DNA from: JBQTHP01 sp052389755
GTDB taxonomy: Bacteria > Pseudomonadota > Gammaproteobacteria > Steroidobacterales > Steroidobacteraceae
DNA length: 5,472 bases
Assembly (NCBI GenBank): GCA_052389755.1
Contig: JBQTHP010000123.1
Span: forward strand, 1 to 5,472
Reading direction: 5' to 3'
Positions 4,527 through 5,472 of the stretch are shown piece after piece. The stretch's first letter is position 1. The number at the start of each line of letters is the position of its first letter. The translations under genes and the position numbers were made by a program. Below the pieces are notes generated by a model that was given only the letters and a program-made list of their open reading frames with translations, was not told the DNA's origin and ran no database searches.

Positions 4527-4735
4527 CGTGAGCGAATCTGCTCGAGCACCTCGGAGGCATCGACCACTTCACCTCGAGATACCTCGGCGAGGGCAGCATC
4601 CAATTCGGCTTCTTCTTCGGGACTCAGCTCGAACGTACCGTCATCGTCGGCCGCGATGATCGTGACCGACGTTCCCTCCGGAAGAGACGCGCCGTCGAGC
4701 TCGACGCGACCATTGCGAACACGCCCGGATATCAC
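4523..4735 (-). CDS. Antitoxin of a RelE/ParE-type module (copy 2), damaged start
   Basis: A 70-residue paralogue of the antitoxin at 3523-3741: SGRVRNGRVELDGASLPEGT near the start, TFELSPEEEAELDAALAEVS in the middle and DASEVLEQIRSR at the end. Where copy 1 has its ATG this copy has ACG (4741-4739), so the only usable start is the GTG two codons later, and no Shine-Dalgarno sequence precedes it. A CATAAT at 4755-4750 corresponds to the TATAAT of copy 1 but lies only 14 nt from the GTG, as if the leader had been shortened. The gene may be silent or translated from a nearly leaderless message. The reading frame itself is intact, although the toxin after it is broken. Confidence 0.72.
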   Translation of the reverse strand: MISGRVRNGRVELDGASLPEGTSVTIIAADDDGTFELSPEEEAELDAALAEVSRGEVVDASEVLEQIRSR

Positions 4736-4834
4736 TCTCGTGGCGGCGAATTATGGACCCGTACAGTTACTGGGACGGTTCGGGTGTAAGTGCCCGAAAA
4801 GCCGATTTATTCGCAATCTCGACACCTGTATGCA

Positions 4835-4851
4835 GGCTCACGTGGTGAGCC
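4835..4851. other. Inverted repeat in the divergent gap (possible operator)
   Basis: GGCTCAC and GTGAGCC form a perfect 7-bp inverted repeat around GTG, in the 163-bp region between antitoxin copy 2 and the divergent gene at 4899. No T run follows, so it is unlikely to be a terminator. A dyad in a divergent promoter region could be an operator. Nothing else is recognisable in this gap. Confidence 0.35.
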
Positions 4852-4884
4852 ACCGCCTCCCCTAAGCTGTCGCCCGGCAGCTCG

Positions 4885-4891
4885 AGAAGGG
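4885..4891 (+). promoter_or_regulatory. Ribosome binding site for the gene at 4899
   Basis: AGAAGGG, 7 nt before the ATG at 4899, supports that start. Confidence 0.6.
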
Positions 4892-4898
4892 TGGTCAC

Positions 4899-5219
4899 AT
4901 GCAAGCGAACACGTCGATCCCGCAGTCCCGCGTGGCCGCGCCGACTGCGTCGTATGGCCGACTCATCGCGCGTCGGGCCGAGGCTCGCATGCAGTTGCGG
5001 CCCGCAGTGCCGGTGGCGGTGCTCGCGCGCCTGCTCGACTACGGCGCTGAGATAAAGGACCACCCCGGCGCAGTTATTCTTCAATTCGACCAGACAACCT
5101 GGGAGCGGCTCGCGCGCGATCGCGTGGAATATGTTCGGACGAGCCTTGCGCGCTATCGCGATCTGTACGCCGTGATCGGCGGGGAGCGGACGGGTTGCCA
5201 GGGTGGGGAGGCCCTGTAG
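4899..5219 (+). CDS. Small uncharacterised protein, C-terminus probably altered
   Basis: A 106-residue basic protein without signal peptide or membrane segment. The core, from YGRLIARRAEARMQLRPAVP to AVLARLLDYGAEI, then GAVILQFDQTTWERLARD and RYRDLYAVIGG, resembles small bacterial hypothetical proteins with the layout ..LLxYGxE..hxGa.i..FD..s...l..D.....r...l...YAV..., often found beside toxin-antitoxin genes. I cannot assign a function. In such proteins a short strand with Arg-rich end (IVT..HR.RR) usually follows YAV; here the frame ends in ERTGCQGGEAL, while the +1 frame downstream reads MIVATMYRPRRTTRKA and stops at 5281-5283. A frameshift or a roughly 50-bp insertion near 5184-5232 would explain this. 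A relic of a second copy lies at 3872-3910. Confidence 0.62.
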   Translation: MQANTSIPQSRVAAPTASYGRLIARRAEARMQLRPAVPVAVLARLLDYGAEIKDHPGAVILQFDQTTWERLARDRVEYVRTSLARYRDLYAVIGGERTGCQGGEAL

Positions 5220-5222
5220 AAT
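5195..5222 (+). promoter_or_regulatory. Candidate sigma70-type promoter for the nuclease gene
   Basis: TTGCCA (5195-5200) and TAGAAT (5217-5222) each match the consensus at five of six positions and are 16 bp apart. Transcription would begin near 5229, about 70 nt before the TTG start at 5300. The promoter lies inside the 3' end of the preceding gene. Confidence 0.5.
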
Positions 5223-5283
5223 CGGCCCGACCATGATCGTGGCGACCATGTATCGCCCGCGGCGCACGACAAGGAAGGCCTAA

Positions 5284-5291
5284 GGGAGGGG
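5284..5291 (+). promoter_or_regulatory. Ribosome binding site for the nuclease gene
   Basis: GGGAGGGG, 8 nt before the TTG at 5300. This strong site is the main reason for accepting the rare TTG start. Confidence 0.65.
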
Positions 5292-5299
5292 CGGATCCA

Positions 5300-5472
5300 T
5301 TGCAACGTTATGAGGGCCGCGTACTCGTATCAGCGACCGACCTCGTCGGGTTCCACGACTGCGAGCACCTGACCTACCTCGACCGCCGCGCGCTCGACGA
5401 TGCAGCGCTCGCCGCGCGCAAGGTCGAGGCGGACGAGCACGGCAAGCTCATCCAGAAGAAGGGTAACGAGCA
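5300..5472 (+). CDS. TM0106-family RecB-like nuclease, N-terminus (partial)
   Basis: The first 57 residues of a longer protein that continues past the right edge. The start LQRYEGRVLVSATDLVGFHD, then CEHLTYLDRRAL, then a charged stretch ending HGKLIQKKGNE, is the typical opening of TM0106-family RecB-like (PD-(D/E)XK) nucleases: SATDLV.F..CEHLT.L, followed by ...L..+G.EHE. Cys21 corresponds to the first conserved cysteine, which in related Cas4/AddB/Dna2-type nucleases helps bind an iron-sulfur cluster; that role here is inference. The catalytic residues lie outside the window, as would any fused helicase domain. No ATG or GTG start is found in frame nearby, and the strong ribosome binding site supports TTG. 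It probably acts in DNA processing or repair and looks like backbone rather than debris. Confidence 0.8.
   Translation, partial: MQRYEGRVLVSATDLVGFHDCEHLTYLDRRALDDAALAARKVEADEHGKLIQKKGNE

Noticed and set aside
4767..5267. A 166-codon open frame on the minus strand.
   Set aside because: It lies opposite the better supported gene at 4899, which has a ribosome binding site and a relic copy in the same frame; no recognisable motif.

Overview
The window comes from a GC-rich bacterium, most likely a proteobacterium. Codons strongly prefer G or C in third position, and the gene families are typical of that group: DUF433/DUF5615 and HicAB toxin-antitoxin modules, ORF6N DNA-binding proteins, a COG4757-like hydrolase and an isoprenylcysteine-methyltransferase-like membrane protein. 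No ribosomal, tRNA or other marker gene is present, so the taxon cannot be narrowed. It reads as an accessory, heavily rearranged stretch between ordinary chromosomal genes.

Left part (1-740): two genes on the minus strand, a small integral-membrane methyltransferase and, downstream of it, the start of a small exported or lipoprotein-like protein that runs off the window. Left-centre (740-2345): a dispersed repeat (copy A), then a DUF433 antitoxin, the decayed remains of its DUF5615 toxin, and a complete alpha/beta hydrolase. Centre (2345-3310): the longest copy of the repeat (copy B), then an ORF6N-domain gene carrying a perfect 29-nt palindrome inside its coding sequence, followed at once by a piece shaped like a tRNA 3' end. 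Right-centre (3310-4740): a patchwork on both strands with a second, broken ORF6N gene, two related RelE/ParE-type antitoxins (3523-3741 and 4523-4735) each followed by a broken toxin, an orphan HicB, a third repeat copy (C), two more copies of the palindrome, and a 39-bp relic of the gene at 4899. Right end (4740-5472): a small uncharacterised gene with a probably frameshifted tail, a sigma70-like promoter, and the start of a TM0106-family RecB-like nuclease that leaves the window.

The unifying theme is toxin-antitoxin decay. Four antitoxin frames remain open (DUF433, two RelE-partner antitoxins, HicB), while every matching toxin is frameshifted, internally deleted or absent. The debris is interleaved with two families of small repeats. 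One family is a roughly 147-bp unit with two hairpins sharing one stem sequence. The other is a 29-nt palindrome whose sequence still encodes the ORF6N peptide LRSQ/LKSQ...TSN/ISS wherever it occurs. The arrangement suggests repeated integration, duplication and deletion at one hot spot, with selection removing toxins and tolerating or keeping antitoxins. The family assignments rest on recognising motifs by eye; no database search was run.
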